Of a DNA stretch of 64,000 bases, positions 34,531 to 43,730 are shown one piece after another. A program made the translations under genes and the position numbers. Each line of letters starts with the position of its first letter. Position 1 is the stretch's first letter. The stretch is from Marivita geojedonensis (lineage in GTDB: Bacteria; Pseudomonadota; Alphaproteobacteria; Rhodobacterales; Rhodobacteraceae). The DNA is taken from the NCBI RefSeq assembly GCF_002115805.1, contig NZ_JFKC01000005.1, positions 1-64,000 on the forward strand. The letters are read 5' to 3'. Under the pieces are notes generated by a model. That model ran no database searches and had not been told where the DNA came from. It worked only from the letters and a program-made list of their open reading frames with translations.

Positions 34531-35460
34531 ATGAGCGATTTTGCAAACAATCTGGATTGGAACCTTTTGCGGGTCTTCATGGTGGTCATGCAGGAAAAAA
34601 ACATGACCAAGGCGGCGGCGGCGCTCTATCGCACTCAGCCCGCCGTTAGCCAGGCGATGAAGCGGCTGGAAGAAAGCGCCGGAGTGCAGTTGTTCGAACG
34701 GCGCCGGTCCGGGCTGCTGCCGACGCGCGCCGGGCAGGAGCTGCTGGAACAGATAAGGCCGATCTTTGCCTCGATCGCCCGGATGCCACAGACGTTATCA
34801 CAGGCGCCGCGGGCGGTTTCGGGTAAAGTGGTATTGGCCTCAATAGATCAAGTGATAAGCCCAGAGATCGATCGCGCTATTGAACGGTTCTTCTATGATC
34901 ACCCGGCGGTCGATCTGGAAATCACCATCGAAACCACGGAAAAGATATTGCGCGCAGTCACTCTGGGCACAGTTACTCTCGGCATTACCGATGGCACAAT
35001 CCCAGATAGCCTGGAGGCACGTGAGCTTCTTCACGAGCGCTTTGGACTTTTCTGTGGCCGCAATCATCCTTTGAATGGGAGGCGCGACGTGTCCAACAGC
35101 GAGTTGCGCGCCGAGCCCTTCATCGGCTTCAATGCTGATGTTCTGGGCGGCAAACATATGAGCGATGTCACAGCCTACCGTGCCAAGGTGTCCATCGGCC
35201 AGCGGGTGCGAGGCCAGTCACCCTATGTCAACGAGGTCAGACGCATGATCGAACTTGGTCTTGGTATCGGCTTCCTGCCGCTACATCTTGCAGAACCTTT
35301 CGTCGCCAAAGGAAGTCTGTGGCAGCTCCCCCCCTACAGCGAGGAGCCGTCGGCCAGGATCTATCTGGTCACCAACTCAGAAATTCAGCTTTCAGAAGCG
35401 GAGGAACTGTTCTGTGACTATGTTAGTGCCCATGCAGAGCGAACTGGAGCAATATCTTGA
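34531..35460 (+). CDS. LysR-family regulator of the adjacent catabolic operon
   Basis: A 309-residue LysR regulator. The helix-turn-helix (NLLRVFMVVMQEKNMTKAAAALYRTQPAVSQAMKRLEE) is at about 8-60; the effector domain follows. Starting at MSDFANNLDW (34531) gives the usual N-terminus; a slightly longer TTG-initiated frame is less likely. Divergent orientation and the shared 120-bp gap indicate that it controls the transport/ornithine operon. Confidence 0.88.
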   Translation: MSDFANNLDWNLLRVFMVVMQEKNMTKAAAALYRTQPAVSQAMKRLEESAGVQLFERRRSGLLPTRAGQELLEQIRPIFASIARMPQTLSQAPRAVSGKVVLASIDQVISPEIDRAIERFFYDHPAVDLEITIETTEKILRAVTLGTVTLGITDGTIPDSLEARELLHERFGLFCGRNHPLNGRRDVSNSELRAEPFIGFNADVLGGKHMSDVTAYRAKVSIGQRVRGQSPYVNEVRRMIELGLGIGFLPLHLAEPFVAKGSLWQLPPYSEEPSARIYLVTNSEIQLSEAEELFCDYVSAHAERTGAIS

Positions 35461-35964
35461 AAGTGAATTACACCACCCAAACGTTATGACGCCGAGGTTA
35501 TTCTGCAGCAACGATATCGACGGACAAGGCTGGTGAAAAACGCGTCTCGATGGTTCAATACTATCCAGCGAAGAAAAGGCTTGAAATCTGCCGAAATCGA
35601 TACCGTTGAAGGTCCGGTTCGGTGAAATTCGTTGCATCACCGAAAGGATGCCGCAAGTGCGAGAAAACGCTGTGCGAGTAATAGCTGCGTCAGCGAAAGT
35701 CTGGTTAGTCCGCATCTCGGACGTCGATGCTACTCGCAGCAAACGTCGGCTTCCCGCCCTTTTTTCAATTCCTGCACCATTCGCGGATGATAAAACTTGA
35801 CTCTATCGAAGGGTCCGCTGCTCTCTGACTGTACGACAGTGTTCATTATTGACGCCTCGCGCGCTTTCAGAATTTCGCCTCTCACAAAAAAACTGCAGCC
35901 TCGAAGCCGCGGCACCGGTTCATTTTGGAAAGAGCCAAAAAAACCTGTTGGTTACGTCACCGGC
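35461..35964. other. Gene-free stretch, possible left edge of prophage remnant
   Basis: No supported gene in 504 bp. Sequences such as GCAGCAAACGTCGGCTTCCC (35737-35757) again look like degenerate intergenic repeat. A phage portal gene would be expected here downstream of the terminase but nothing resembles one. No copy of the tRNA-Ser 3' end was found by eye. Confidence 0.4.
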
Positions 35965-37377
35965 TCACCCATACACACCACAGATGGCTTGTTTTCTCTT
36001 TCGGTTCATCCAGTTCAGGAACTGCGAGAGACTGTCGACCTGATCGTCGTGTTTGCCATTTGGAAACAGCATGAGTTCGCGCTGGAACTCGGGCAGCCAC
36101 GGCGCCTCTCTGGGGATAAGAACATGGCCTGCTTCGATGAGCGGGGTGACACTCATGAGACGCGTGGCTTTGTCTTCGGTCGGGCGTCGGCCGATGATGT
36201 TCAGACCGGTTGATCGCTTCAAATCCTGGATAAGCTGTGTTCCTGATCCGGCGTCTTCGATCAGAATAGTGCGGGCACCGTGTTGCTTTGCATGCTGAGG
36301 GATGCGTTTGCGCAAGTCGGGATACTCAAGACGCAGGCGTGTGACATCAAGCAGCCACGCAGTCTTCCCCTGAACTCTCCAGGTGGTGCAGACAGAGAAG
36401 TCATTGGCTTCCGCCGCCTTGCAGGCGGTGTCCCAAGACTGCACCACTTGCCCGCCTTCTCGACGATCTGGGGGTGCCGTGTAGGTCTCGAACCAGTTCC
36501 ATTTTACGAGGCCCCCACCAATCGGGGCCGGCCGTTGCTGGTATTGTGCCGCAAACACATATGACCCCAGTTCGTCTCTATAGCTTTCCAGAAGCGAGCG
36601 AGGCAGGCGTTGCGGATCGAGGAGATCCCCCGGCGCACGGCGAATGACCCCCCGGATACCAAGGTCGATCTCCATGCTCTCCTCGGCAATCGCCGGAAGA
36701 TCGAGAAGGTGCCACCCACCCTGCTCGATCAGCACGCCGGCAAGATCGCCTTCGTGCACACGTTGCTGGATCAGCACGATGGGACCACGCGCCGGATCAT
36801 TCAGTCGGCTCAGCAACGTGGTCCTGTACCAGTCGATCACCTGTTGGCGCTTGGTGTCAGAAACGGCCTCCTCCGGCTTGTGCGGATCATCGAGCAGGAT
36901 AATGTCCCCACCCCGACCCGTGAGTGTCCCACCGATAGAGGTCGAGAACCGGCCACCGCCTTTGGTCGTTTCAAAGTCCGCCCGGCCACCCCTGCCCTTT
37001 GCAATCCGGGTCGCCGGGAAACAGGCCCGATACCACGGAGCCTGCATCACTCTCAGGCAATCAAGGGCCAGTTTCTCCGCAAGCCCTTCAGCATAGGAAA
37101 CGGCGAGGATGCGCATGCGCGGGTTGCGCCCCATCAGCCAGGCCGGAAAGGCCACTGATGCGGCAATCGACTTGAGCGACCGCGGCGGCAACGTGATGAT
37201 CAGACGGCGGTTCTCCCCCTGCGCAATCCTCGCAAGCTCATACGCAATGGCATCGATGTGCCATGTGTGCTGGTAGATGGCTCCCGGCGCAACGGTGGCA
37301 AAGCTGCGCTGAATGAACGATGAGAGATCGGTACGCAAAAGGGCATTGAGAACGTCTCCTGGATCAGGACGGCCCAT
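35965..37377 (-). CDS. Phage terminase large subunit
   Basis: A 470-residue DNA-packaging motor. The ATPase has a Walker A-like TLPPRSLKS, Walker B IILLDDP and coupling segment around LIQQRVHEGDLAG. The RNase H-like nuclease has VQSWDTACKA, ILIEDAGSG and KHDDQVDSLSQFL acidic residues. The start at 37377 follows AGGGGAGGCTGCAG and overlaps the DUF5681 gene by 14 bp. Length and both domains look complete. With no capsid genes nearby it probably has no packaging target of its own. Confidence 0.9.
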   Translation of the reverse strand: MGRPDPGDVLNALLRTDLSSFIQRSFATVAPGAIYQHTWHIDAIAYELARIAQGENRRLIITLPPRSLKSIAASVAFPAWLMGRNPRMRILAVSYAEGLAEKLALDCLRVMQAPWYRACFPATRIAKGRGGRADFETTKGGGRFSTSIGGTLTGRGGDIILLDDPHKPEEAVSDTKRQQVIDWYRTTLLSRLNDPARGPIVLIQQRVHEGDLAGVLIEQGGWHLLDLPAIAEESMEIDLGIRGVIRRAPGDLLDPQRLPRSLLESYRDELGSYVFAAQYQQRPAPIGGGLVKWNWFETYTAPPDRREGGQVVQSWDTACKAAEANDFSVCTTWRVQGKTAWLLDVTRLRLEYPDLRKRIPQHAKQHGARTILIEDAGSGTQLIQDLKRSTGLNIIGRRPTEDKATRLMSVTPLIEAGHVLIPREAPWLPEFQRELMLFPNGKHDDQVDSLSQFLNWMNRKRKQAICGVYG

Positions 37378-37780
37378 CTGCAGCCTCCCCTTCTCCCGAT
37401 CGTTTTCTGAGGACATGCTCCGCGTAGCGCTCCAGAATGTCCTCCTCCGCATCCGACAGTGATCGTTCCGCGGCGTCTGCATCCTTCTGTCTTGCGCGCT
37501 CAGCGGCGAGAGCCAGCAAGCGATCCAATGCGCGCGTCTCTCCATTCAAAGCCTTTGATCTCAGCCTCAGGAGAGCCGCTTTCTGGCTGCTGACGGTCTT
37601 TGGCTGGCCATTTTCGCGAATGGTCATTTTTTGGGTCAGGATCTCATCGAGGTCCGTTGCAAAATTGCGGGACCCCTTGGGACGCCCTCGAGGATTGCCC
37701 GATCTGCCCTTCTTGAACCGGCCCCACTTAGGTGGACGGCCATACCCCACCGCATCATCGTCCTTGTCCGTCCCGCTCAT
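37364..37780 (-). CDS. DUF5681 protein
   Basis: A 138-residue basic, mostly helical protein. WGRFKKGRSGNPRGRPKGSRN near the N-terminus is the DUF5681 signature, an RGRP-type DNA-contacting stretch. The family is usually encoded next to terminase and ParB-methyltransferase genes, as here; a small-terminase-like DNA recognition role has to be considered but is not shown. It overlaps both neighbours by a few bases (ATGA with the methyltransferase). Confidence 0.8.
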   Translation of the reverse strand: MSGTDKDDDAVGYGRPPKWGRFKKGRSGNPRGRPKGSRNFATDLDEILTQKMTIRENGQPKTVSSQKAALLRLRSKALNGETRALDRLLALAAERARQKDADAAERSLSDAEEDILERYAEHVLRKRSGEGEAADGPS

Positions 37781-39069
37781 TGCCCGGCCTCCAGATCGGC
37801 AAGGCTCCGGCCATCAGACGCCCGGACGGGCTCTTCGCCTGTCTCCGCGCGCCAGCGGCGCAAGACGACGTCCACGTAGAGCGGGTCGATCTCCAACCCA
37901 CGTGCGATCCGGCCGGATCGCTCCGCAGCAATCAGCGTCGCTCCGGCTCCGAGAAAGGGATCGAGGACGATGTCGCCGCGTTTCGACACATCCAGCAATG
38001 CGTCGCGGATCATCGCAAGAGGCTTTGCGGTGGGATGTGCCTGCAGTTCCGACATCCGGTCTTTTCGGAAGGTATTCACTCCGGGATAGCTCCAGAGGTT
38101 GGTCCGATTCCGACCAAAGCGCCCAAGCTGAACATTGTTTCGGTGTCCCAATGTGCCATTGCGAAAGACAAAGACCAGCTCATGTTGGCTGCGATATAGG
38201 CTGCCCATACCGCCATTGGTCTTGGCCCAAACACAAAGATTGAGCCAGGTTCCAAATGCCGTCAGTCCGGCTGTGCGCATCTCCCCGAGATGCCTCCAGT
38301 CCATAAAGGCAAACCAGACCGCACCCTCGCGGCTGTTGCGCGCAGCAAGCTGCAGCGTTTCCGTCAGAAAGGCCGTAAACGCTTCCTCACTCATCTCACC
38401 CGAGGCCTCGGCAAACTCCCGGTGGCTGACCCTACCTTTGCCGCTGACATGGCCGGTGATTGGCACATTATATGGAGGATCCGTGAAGCCGACATCCGCC
38501 AGATCCCCCTGCATGAGGGATGCGTAATCCTCCGAACTTCGCGCAGTGCCGCAAAGCACCCGGTGCGGCCCGAGTTGCCAGAGATCACCCGGCTGGGTGA
38601 CTGCAGGCAAAGTCCGATCCGGCTCCAGCGCCTCTTCGGCGACCGCCGCGTCATCGCGAGAAGCATCGATGATCAGGTCGATCTCGGCCACCTCGAACCC
38701 GGTGGTCGCGAGGTCGAACTCAAGCTCCATGGACGAGAGGTCCGCAAGCTCATCAGCGAGGATGTCCAGATCCCACCCGGCATTCAGCGCGATTTTGTTG
38801 TCCGCCAACATAAGAGCTCGTTTGGCCGGCTCTGACAGATTTGGGATCCGGATCGCTGGCACGGTCTTGAGACCAAGTGACTTTGCCGCTTCGAGCCGGC
38901 CGTGGCCGGCGATCAGCACGTCGGCCTCGTCGATGAGAAGTGGATTGGTGAACCCGAAGGTTCGGATGCTTTCAGCGATCTGGGCGATCTGCTTTGGGCT
39001 GTGGGTACGGGCATTGCGCCGAGCAGGCTGCACCGCATCAATGGCAATGTGGTCATAAGACAGACTCAT
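37777..39069 (-). CDS. ParB-nuclease domain/DNA methyltransferase fusion
   Basis: A 430-residue phage-type modification protein. Residues 1-115 are a ParB/Srx-like domain (SLSYDHIAIDAVQPARRNAR, EADVLIAGHGRLEAA). Residues 165-415 are a beta-class DNA methyltransferase: DPPY motif IV in FTDPPYNVP and motif I DPFLGAGATLIAAERSGR. Such enzymes methylate adenine N6 or cytosine N4 in a short site. The start at 39069 follows AGGAGCTGACC. No restriction enzyme is linked, so it is an orphan methyltransferase, probably protecting phage DNA. Confidence 0.9.
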   Translation of the reverse strand: MSLSYDHIAIDAVQPARRNARTHSPKQIAQIAESIRTFGFTNPLLIDEADVLIAGHGRLEAAKSLGLKTVPAIRIPNLSEPAKRALMLADNKIALNAGWDLDILADELADLSSMELEFDLATTGFEVAEIDLIIDASRDDAAVAEEALEPDRTLPAVTQPGDLWQLGPHRVLCGTARSSEDYASLMQGDLADVGFTDPPYNVPITGHVSGKGRVSHREFAEASGEMSEEAFTAFLTETLQLAARNSREGAVWFAFMDWRHLGEMRTAGLTAFGTWLNLCVWAKTNGGMGSLYRSQHELVFVFRNGTLGHRNNVQLGRFGRNRTNLWSYPGVNTFRKDRMSELQAHPTAKPLAMIRDALLDVSKRGDIVLDPFLGAGATLIAAERSGRIARGLEIDPLYVDVVLRRWRAETGEEPVRASDGRSLADLEAGQ

Positions 39070-39528
39070 GGTCAGCTCCTCTCTGAGCCCCGCGCGCAAA
39101 TACGCTCGGGCTGGATTAGGCGCGTCTTCACGCGTGAGAATTTTTTTGAGAGTGTTGCGACCGCTTCATCCAAAGCGGACCGAACGTGCCCCCATCCGAG
39201 GGCGAGCCGCCACGAAGTCATCCAACTTGTGGGCTTTTGCTGGTGCAGGATGGCTATCCAGCCGAACATCTCTTCAGACCAGCACTGAAAGAGTGTTATG
39301 TCCCAACCACTATATCTAGTGCATGATTCGCCTTTTTGATCAACACCTGCTCGGCCCCCTGCGGATCACGAGCACGTGATCATCTTCATCTGCCAGTCGC
39401 CCACCTCGTGATCTCCCTCTCGACTTCCCGCCCAACATGAGCGTCACTGTTGCCATGCCCGGTCAGACCCGGGCGCATCTCGGTACCAGGGCCGGCATAA
39501 CGCTGGCCCGGAGAACCGAGGAGCAAAC
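39070..39528. other. Divergent intergenic region of the prophage remnant
   Basis: 459 bp between the two divergent modules, likely holding both promoters. I see no gene. An ATGTCCCAACCACTATATCTAG segment near 39298-39320 is AT-richer than the rest. Confidence 0.4.
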
Positions 39529-39774
39529 ATGTACAGAACCACATCAACACCTCCGCGCGAGACCAAGTCCGCAATCCTGCGCAAACTGCTGAGCCGCAAG
39601 GCCGGCGCGGATCTGACCACCCTGCAATCCGCCACCGGCTGGCAGCCGCATTCCGTCCGCGCCGCGTTGAGCGGTCTGAGGAAGGCCGGATACAGGATCG
39701 ACCGCGCGGATCCTGCCAAACCCGGCGGCGGCGCGGTCTACCGCATCACGAGCGGCCCGGAGAGCGCGACATGA
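39529..39774 (+). CDS. DUF3489 small DNA-binding protein
   Basis: An 81-residue winged-helix-like protein. KSAILRKLLSRKAGADLTTL, TGWQPHSVRAALSGLRKAGY and YRIT match DUF3489, a family nearly always found with DUF2924 and a serine recombinase. The helix-turn-helix suggests it regulates the module or helps recombination. GGAGCAAAC precedes the ATG, and its stop overlaps the next start by ATGA. Confidence 0.85.
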   Translation: MYRTTSTPPRETKSAILRKLLSRKAGADLTTLQSATGWQPHSVRAALSGLRKAGYRIDRADPAKPGGGAVYRITSGPESAT

Positions 39775-40175
39775 AGCTCTCCCTAGCCGAGATCGACACC
39801 ATGGACCGGGCGGCGCTGATTGCCGCCTGGGACGCGGTCTTCGGTACACCCATTCCGAAGCGCCTCAGCAGCCCGTTCCTGCGCCGGTTCCTGGCCTTCG
39901 AGATTCAGGGCCGGGAATGTGGCGGATTGCCAAAAGGCTTCGTCGGCAAGCTCACGAGGGCGGTTCGCGACGACCGGGGCACCAGCAGCGCCGCACTGAA
40001 GCCCGGCGGGCGCCTAATCCGGGAATGGAATGGCGTGACCCATGTGGTCGATGTCATCGACGGTGGCTTCGTCTGGAATGGTCAGCGTTATGCGTCGCTG
40101 TCGCCAATCGCCCGGGCTATCACCGGGGCCCGATGGTCCGGTCCGCGGTTCTTCGGGCTGAAGAGGTCGCGTTGA
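39771..40175 (+). CDS. DUF2924 protein
   Basis: A 134-residue protein with PSRPFLRR-like LSSPFLRRFLAFEIQG, then LKPGGRLIREWNGVTHVVDVIDGGFVWNGQRYASLSPIARAITGARWSGPRFFGL, which in shorter form is the DUF2924 signature (RLIREWNG..H.V). The small C-terminal domain resembles a DNA-mimic or intercalating RAMA-like fold. It sits between DUF3489 and the recombinase with overlapping or 2-bp junctions, so a recombination accessory role is inferred. Confidence 0.85.
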   Translation: MKLSLAEIDTMDRAALIAAWDAVFGTPIPKRLSSPFLRRFLAFEIQGRECGGLPKGFVGKLTRAVRDDRGTSSAALKPGGRLIREWNGVTHVVDVIDGGFVWNGQRYASLSPIARAITGARWSGPRFFGLKRSR

Positions 40176-40177
40176 CC

Positions 40178-41872
40178 ATGAACAAACCGCGGATCCGCTG
40201 TGCCATCTACACCCGCAAATCCTCCGACGAGGGGCTCGACCAGGACTTCAACTCGCTCGATGCGCAAGCCGAGGCCTGCGCCGCCTACATAGCCAGCCAG
40301 CGACACGAGGGCTGGGTTGCGGGCAAGACCCGCTACGATGACGGCGGCATCTCCGGCGGAACGCTCGACCGGCCTGCCCTGCAGCGTCTTCTCACCGACA
40401 TCGACGCAGGTCTCGTTCAGATGGTGGTGGTCTACAAGATCGACCGCCTGACCCGTTCCCTTGCCGACTTTGCCAAGCTGGTCGAGCGCTTCGATGCCGC
40501 CGGTTGTTCCTTCGTCTCAGTCACCCAGGCCTTCAACACGGCCTCGTCGATGGGACGGCTGACTCTCAACGTGCTCTTGTCCTTTGCCCAATTTGAGCGC
40601 GAGGTTACGGCCGAACGGATCCGGGACAAGATCGCAGCCTCAAAGAAGAAGGGGCTCTGGATGGGTGGCGTGCCGCCCCTGGGCTACGATCCGCACCCTG
40701 ATCCGAAGACCCGGGGCCTCGTCATCAACGCGGATGAGGCAGAGACCGTTCGGACGATCTTCGCCCTCTACGACGACCTTGGCTGCCTGAATGCCGTGAT
40801 GCGCCGGGCCAATGCCCTGGGCCTGCGCTCCAAGCTGCACCGCTTCCGCTCCGGGCGGGTCCAGGGTGGCAATCCGTTCTCGCGCGGCCAGATCTATGCG
40901 CTCCTGCGCAACCCGATCTACATCGGCAAGATCCGCCACAAGGCACAGATATGGGATGGGCAACATGAGCCGATTGTGGACGAGGCCCTGTGGGACCGGG
41001 TCCAGTCCAAGCTCCAGGCCGCCAGCGTACGCCCGCGGGGTTGGAAGACTGCTGCCCGGCAACTCGTTGCCACACCTGTTGCTCCGCTCACCGGGAAACT
41101 CCGTGATGAAACCGGAGATCGATTGACCCCGACGCACACTCGGCGTCATGGACGGTACATCCGCTACTATGTCTCGAACCGGTTGATTTCCGGCGGGACG
41201 GATCCACGAGGCTGGCGATTGCCCGCGCCGGCATTGGAACAGGCTGTAGCCAACGCCATTTCACGGCATATCGGGAAGCTGGCCCACGATCATCGGATTT
41301 GCGCACGACCCGATATGCAGCGCGGCGATGCGATCTTAGCAAAAGCTCAACGACTTGTGAGTAGGCTATCAGAGGGCGCGCCGGGGCATCTGCAGAAGAT
41401 CTTGGATGATGGGCAGATCACGAAGAACGGCATTGTCTTGCGGCTGAATGTGGATGGTCTAGCCGAGGCACTTGGAGTGCAACCCAACGAGATTGACCAT
41501 GCGGTTCTGGCCATCAAAGCTCCCTTCGAACTGCGCCGACGGGGTGTCGAGGGAAAGATCATTGTCGGCGACCGTGAGCCACAACCGGATCGTACGCTGG
41601 TTCGCGCTCTGTCCCAAGCGCATGCGTGGTCAACCGACTTGCGCAACGGCAAGCCCCTTGGAGAGATCGCCGCCGCAACACAGCATTCCGAATCCTACAT
41701 CCGCACCAGGGCGCAGCTCGCGTTCCTCGCGCCTGCCATCCAGGGCGCGATCCTCGAGGGGCGCCAGCCTGCCGACCTGACGCTCGAACGGATCATCCGC
41801 AAACCCGTGCCGCTGGACTGGGACGCGCAGGCCAGGATGTACGGGTTCGCGCAAAGCCCGCGACATCCCTGA
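40178..41872 (+). CDS. Large serine recombinase
   Basis: A 564-residue site-specific recombinase. The catalytic resolvase domain is at 1-150, with the nucleophile Ser in AIYTRKSSDEG (about 15-16) and the arginines in KIDRLTRSLAD. A recombinase domain follows (PPLGYDPHP..GQIYALLRNPIYIGKIRHK, about 165-280). The zinc-ribbon is reduced: the usual Cys pairs are hard to find, and the C-terminus carries a helix-turn-helix-like segment (GEIAAATQHSESYIRTRAQLAFLAP). The ATG at 40178 is the natural start; a longer upstream frame overlaps DUF2924. It probably integrates and excises this element. Confidence 0.88.
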   Translation: MNKPRIRCAIYTRKSSDEGLDQDFNSLDAQAEACAAYIASQRHEGWVAGKTRYDDGGISGGTLDRPALQRLLTDIDAGLVQMVVVYKIDRLTRSLADFAKLVERFDAAGCSFVSVTQAFNTASSMGRLTLNVLLSFAQFEREVTAERIRDKIAASKKKGLWMGGVPPLGYDPHPDPKTRGLVINADEAETVRTIFALYDDLGCLNAVMRRANALGLRSKLHRFRSGRVQGGNPFSRGQIYALLRNPIYIGKIRHKAQIWDGQHEPIVDEALWDRVQSKLQAASVRPRGWKTAARQLVATPVAPLTGKLRDETGDRLTPTHTRRHGRYIRYYVSNRLISGGTDPRGWRLPAPALEQAVANAISRHIGKLAHDHRICARPDMQRGDAILAKAQRLVSRLSEGAPGHLQKILDDGQITKNGIVLRLNVDGLAEALGVQPNEIDHAVLAIKAPFELRRRGVEGKIIVGDREPQPDRTLVRALSQAHAWSTDLRNGKPLGEIAAATQHSESYIRTRAQLAFLAPAIQGAILEGRQPADLTLERIIRKPVPLDWDAQARMYGFAQSPRHP

Positions 41873-41885
41873 TCAGCGCGCGGCG

Positions 41886-42055
41886 TTCCCTGTTCCCGCA
41901 GAAAACTTCCCTGATAATCGCGAAAATGTTCCCTGTTATTTTGCATAGGGAATTTTTGTGCAACGCATTGATAAAACGTGAGGATTCAGGGCTCAAAATC
42001 AGCCAAAAGGCCCAAATCCGAAGTATTTCCCTGTATATTCCCTGTTAGCAGGGAA
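41886..42055. repeat. Cluster of TTCCCTG motifs with a terminal palindrome
   Basis: TTCCCTG occurs at 41886, 41907, 41929, 42027 and 42038, and its complement CAGGGAA at 42049; TAGGGAA is at 41947. The last pair forms a perfect palindrome, TTCCCTG-TTAG-CAGGGAA (42038-42055). The cluster lies between the recombinase and tRNA-Ser, where an attachment or recombinase-binding site is expected. The palindrome could also end recombinase transcription. Confidence 0.6.
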
Positions 42056-42223
42056 TTTTGGCGCTAACCGAAGCGCGTGATGGTGCCTCTAGAGACACTG
42101 CGCCGAAATCGCGCCAGCTCATGGGATTACAGTCGTCTCTCCGGCAGATGGCATAGCCCAAGCGCCCGGAAAAACGGGAGAAAACAGGGAAAGAAAGACT
42201 GTCCTGACAGAGATAGGTGTGGG

Positions 42224-42313
42224 TGGCGGAGACGAAGGGATTCGAACCCTCGAGACGGTTTCCCGCCTACTCCCTTAGCAGGGGAGCGCCTTCGACCACT
42301 CGGCCACGTCTCC
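42224..42313 (-). tRNA. tRNA-Ser (anticodon GCT)
   Basis: The minus strand from 42313 folds as a class II tRNA: acceptor GGAGACG pairing with CGTCTCC, D-arm GTGGCCGAGTGGTCGAAGGC, anticodon stem CTCCC/GGGAG with loop CTGCTAA (anticodon GCT, reading AGC/AGU), a long variable arm, and T-arm GAGGGTTCGAATCCCTT-like. CCA is encoded at 42224-42226. The 3' end faces the prophage remnant, a usual integration arrangement. Confidence 0.96.
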
Positions 42314-42427
42314 GCCGACCCGTTTAAGGAAGCGTGCAGGCGGGGACAAGGCCAAATTGACCAAGGACAGATGAAAAGACTAGCCTGACGGGCAAACGGT
42401 CTGACGCAACCGAAAGGATCACCCGTT

Positions 42428-43705
42428 ATGCCCCCGTCCCCGCTTGCCGCGCCGCTTGATCTGCCCTGCGGCGTGCGCCTGGCGAACCGCATCGGCAAGA
42501 GCGCGATGACCGAAGCACTCGCCGGGCCGGACGATGCGCCGAACGTGGCGCATGACACGCTTTATGCGCGTTGGTCCAAGGGCGGCATGGCGGTGCAACT
42601 GACCGGGAACGTGATGATCGACCGGCGGCATCTGGAGCGCCCCGGCAACGTGGTGGTGGAGGACCGGCGCGACCTGCAAGCGCTGAAATCCTGGGCTGCG
42701 GCGGGGAAATCGGGGGGCAGCCGGATCTGGATGCAGATCAGCCATCCGGGGCGGCAATGTCCGATTGTCGTGAACATGCGCCCGCTCTCGCCTTCAGCCG
42801 AGAAGCTCCGCATCCTTGGCCTCTTCGGCAAACCGAGGGAAATGACCGAGGCCGATATCGAGGATGTGATCCAGCGCTATGCAACCACCGCGCAGATCGC
42901 GCAGGAGGCGGGGTTTGACGGCGTGCAGATCCACGCCGCGCATGGCTATCTCATCAGCCAGTTCCTGTCGCCGATCACCAACCGGCGCGGCGATCGCTGG
43001 GGTGGGTCGGTCGAAAACCGTGCGCGGTTCCTGCGACGGGTCTATTCTGCGGTGCGCGCGACTGTGGGGCCGGGTTTTCCGGTAGCCGTCAAACTGAACT
43101 CCGCCGATTTCCAGAAGGGCGGGTTCAGCCTTGAAGACAGCACCCGCGTCGCGGCGTGGCTGGAGGAGGACGGCATCGACCTGATCGAACTGTCGGGCGG
43201 CACCTATGAGCAGATGAGTTTCGTCAACGGCACCGACACGTCCGAACAGCGCGACAGCAACAGGCGGCGCGAGGCGTATTTCCTCGATTACGCGCGCGAG
43301 CTCCGCAAAGCCGTGAACGTCCCGATCATGGTCACCGGCGGCTTCCGCAGTACCGACGCAATGGAGCAGGCGCTGACCGAGGACGGGATCGACATGATCG
43401 GCCTCGCCCGGCCGCTCTGCATAGACCCGGACGCGGCAGGCAAGCTGATCGGCGGGACCAAGCGGCAGGTGGGCATCGACGAGGCCGGGTTGATGCTGGG
43501 TACGGGATCGCTGGGGGCCAACACGAAAAGTTGGTTCATCAACCTGGTCAATACCGCCTCAAGCGTCGAATATTACGTGTCGCAAATGACCCGGATGTCG
43601 CGCGGGGAGCAGCCCCAGACCATCCACCGCATCAGCACGATCGGCACCTTCCTGTGGTATCTGACGATGACGACCGTGAATGGCGTGCGCCGCAAGATCG
43701 GCTAA
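42428..43705 (+). CDS. NADH:flavin oxidoreductase (Old Yellow Enzyme family)
   Basis: A 425-residue FMN TIM-barrel enzyme. VQIHAAHGYLISQFLSP carries the active-site His pair region, and RRGDRWGGSVENRARFLRRV is the family signature. VTGGFRSTDAMEQAL and GLARPLCIDPD form the phosphate-binding end. The protein is longer than the plain barrel; the C-terminal 60 residues (SSVEYYVSQMTRM..TFLWYLTMTT) are an extra helical part seen in some homologues. It would reduce activated C=C bonds using NAD(P)H. Substrate unknown. The gene is divergent from tRNA-Ser. Confidence 0.9.
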   Translation: MPPSPLAAPLDLPCGVRLANRIGKSAMTEALAGPDDAPNVAHDTLYARWSKGGMAVQLTGNVMIDRRHLERPGNVVVEDRRDLQALKSWAAAGKSGGSRIWMQISHPGRQCPIVVNMRPLSPSAEKLRILGLFGKPREMTEADIEDVIQRYATTAQIAQEAGFDGVQIHAAHGYLISQFLSPITNRRGDRWGGSVENRARFLRRVYSAVRATVGPGFPVAVKLNSADFQKGGFSLEDSTRVAAWLEEDGIDLIELSGGTYEQMSFVNGTDTSEQRDSNRRREAYFLDYARELRKAVNVPIMVTGGFRSTDAMEQALTEDGIDMIGLARPLCIDPDAAGKLIGGTKRQVGIDEAGLMLGTGSLGANTKSWFINLVNTASSVEYYVSQMTRMSRGEQPQTIHRISTIGTFLWYLTMTTVNGVRRKIG

Positions 43706-43730
43706 GAACGCGGGCACGCCCCAAACCGCG

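Larger units (their letters stand above)
35965..42223. mobile_element. Prophage-like remnant next to tRNA-Ser
   Basis: The segment holds a phage packaging and methylation module (terminase large subunit, DUF5681, ParB-methyltransferase; minus strand) and a recombination module (DUF3489, DUF2924, large serine recombinase; plus strand). It abuts the 3' end of tRNA-Ser(GCT). Portal, protease, capsid and tail genes are missing, so it is defective or a satellite-like element. Exact ends are not defined: no flanking direct repeat was recognised. Confidence 0.6.

Noticed and set aside
37377-37545. Upstream extension of the terminase frame
   Set aside because: It lies within the DUF5681 gene in another frame; the ATG at 37377 has a good ribosome site and the expected overlap.
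40178-41872. Phage-defence or restriction-modification island
   Set aside because: The methyltransferase has no linked nuclease gene, and terminase, DUF5681 and recombinase neighbours indicate a phage-type element instead.
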